From assembly GCA_002849045.2 (NCBI GenBank), contig NCRO01000541.1, forward strand, positions 1 to 5,322: DNA of 5,322 nucleotides, written 5' to 3'. This document shows, piece after piece, positions 5,219-5,322 of this stretch. Origin of the DNA: Candidatus Sediminicultor secundus (GTDB taxonomy: Bacteria; Atribacterota; JS1; SB-45; 34-128). The notes beneath the pieces are model-generated. The model made no database searches, was not told the origin of the DNA, and was given only the letters and a program-made list of their open reading frames with translations. The first letter of the stretch is position 1. Each line of letters begins with the position of its first letter. The translations under genes and the position numbers were made by a program.

Positions 5219-5322
5219 ATGTTAGAGAGAATTATTATTTCAGGATTCGGTGGTCAAGGAGTAATGTTAATGGGTAGATTGTTAGCTTATGCCGGAATGA
5301 TAGAAGGTAAAAAAGTTGCCTG
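5219..5322 (+). CDS. 2-oxoacid:ferredoxin oxidoreductase gamma subunit, N-terminal fragment (cut by window edge)
   Basis: ATG 5219 starts right after the beta-subunit stop (TAA 5216-5218), with GAGGAGGTG (5204-5212) 6 nt upstream inside the beta gene. The visible 34 residues begin MLERIIISGFGGQGVMLMG. The GFGGQG loop at 9-14 is the hallmark of the pyruvate/ketoisovalerate oxidoreductase gamma family (KorC/VorC), whose gamma domain contributes to CoA binding. The following LLAYAGMIEGKKVA is also typical. The gene runs off the right edge; a full gamma subunit is usually about 180-200 residues. It completes the delta-alpha-beta-gamma set, and tight spacing suggests coupled translation with beta. 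Confidence 0.9.
   Translation, partial: MLERIIISGFGGQGVMLMGRLLAYAGMIEGKKVA

Overview
The window holds most of a catabolic operon on the + strand of an AT-rich, anaerobic-type bacterium. The genes use strong Shine-Dalgarno sites (AGGAGG, GAGGTG), ATG and TTG starts, and short gaps or overlaps. The enzymes (ferredoxin-dependent 2-oxoacid oxidoreductase, phosphate acyltransferase, acyl kinase) fit a fermentative or syntrophic amino-acid degrader. Clostridia-like Firmicutes or an uncultured candidate phylum are both possible; the sequence alone does not settle the lineage.

Layout: bases 3-173 are the 3' end of a class I/II PLP aminotransferase whose start lies off the window. Bases 174-395 carry no gene and are almost wholly made of degenerate tandem repeats with 7-nt and then 8-nt periods. 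From 396 seven genes run head to tail: phosphate butyryltransferase (ptb, 396-1310), butyrate kinase (buk, 1341-2414), a P-loop NTPase of unknown role that overlaps buk by 4 nt (2411-3079), and the four subunits of a 2-oxoacid:ferredoxin oxidoreductase. These are the 2x[4Fe-4S] delta subunit (3109-3312), the VorB-type alpha subunit (3367-4425), the TPP-binding beta subunit (4472-5218), and the start of the gamma subunit (5219 to the window edge).

Read as a pathway: an amino acid loses its amino group to give a 2-oxoacid (possibly by the upstream aminotransferase). The oxidoreductase converts the 2-oxoacid plus CoA to acyl-CoA, CO2 and reduced ferredoxin. Ptb exchanges CoA for phosphate, and Buk transfers the phosphate to ADP, giving ATP and a free acid. 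Branched-chain substrates (valine to isobutyrate and relatives) are the most natural reading, because the alpha subunit looks like VorB and no beta-oxidation-type butyrate genes are in view. Substrate specificity cannot be proved from sequence.

No tRNA, rRNA, CRISPR array, insertion sequence or convincing rho-independent terminator was seen. The gene content is mostly well-known metabolism. The least explained items are the repeat-packed intergenic region and the conserved-looking NTPase inside the operon.
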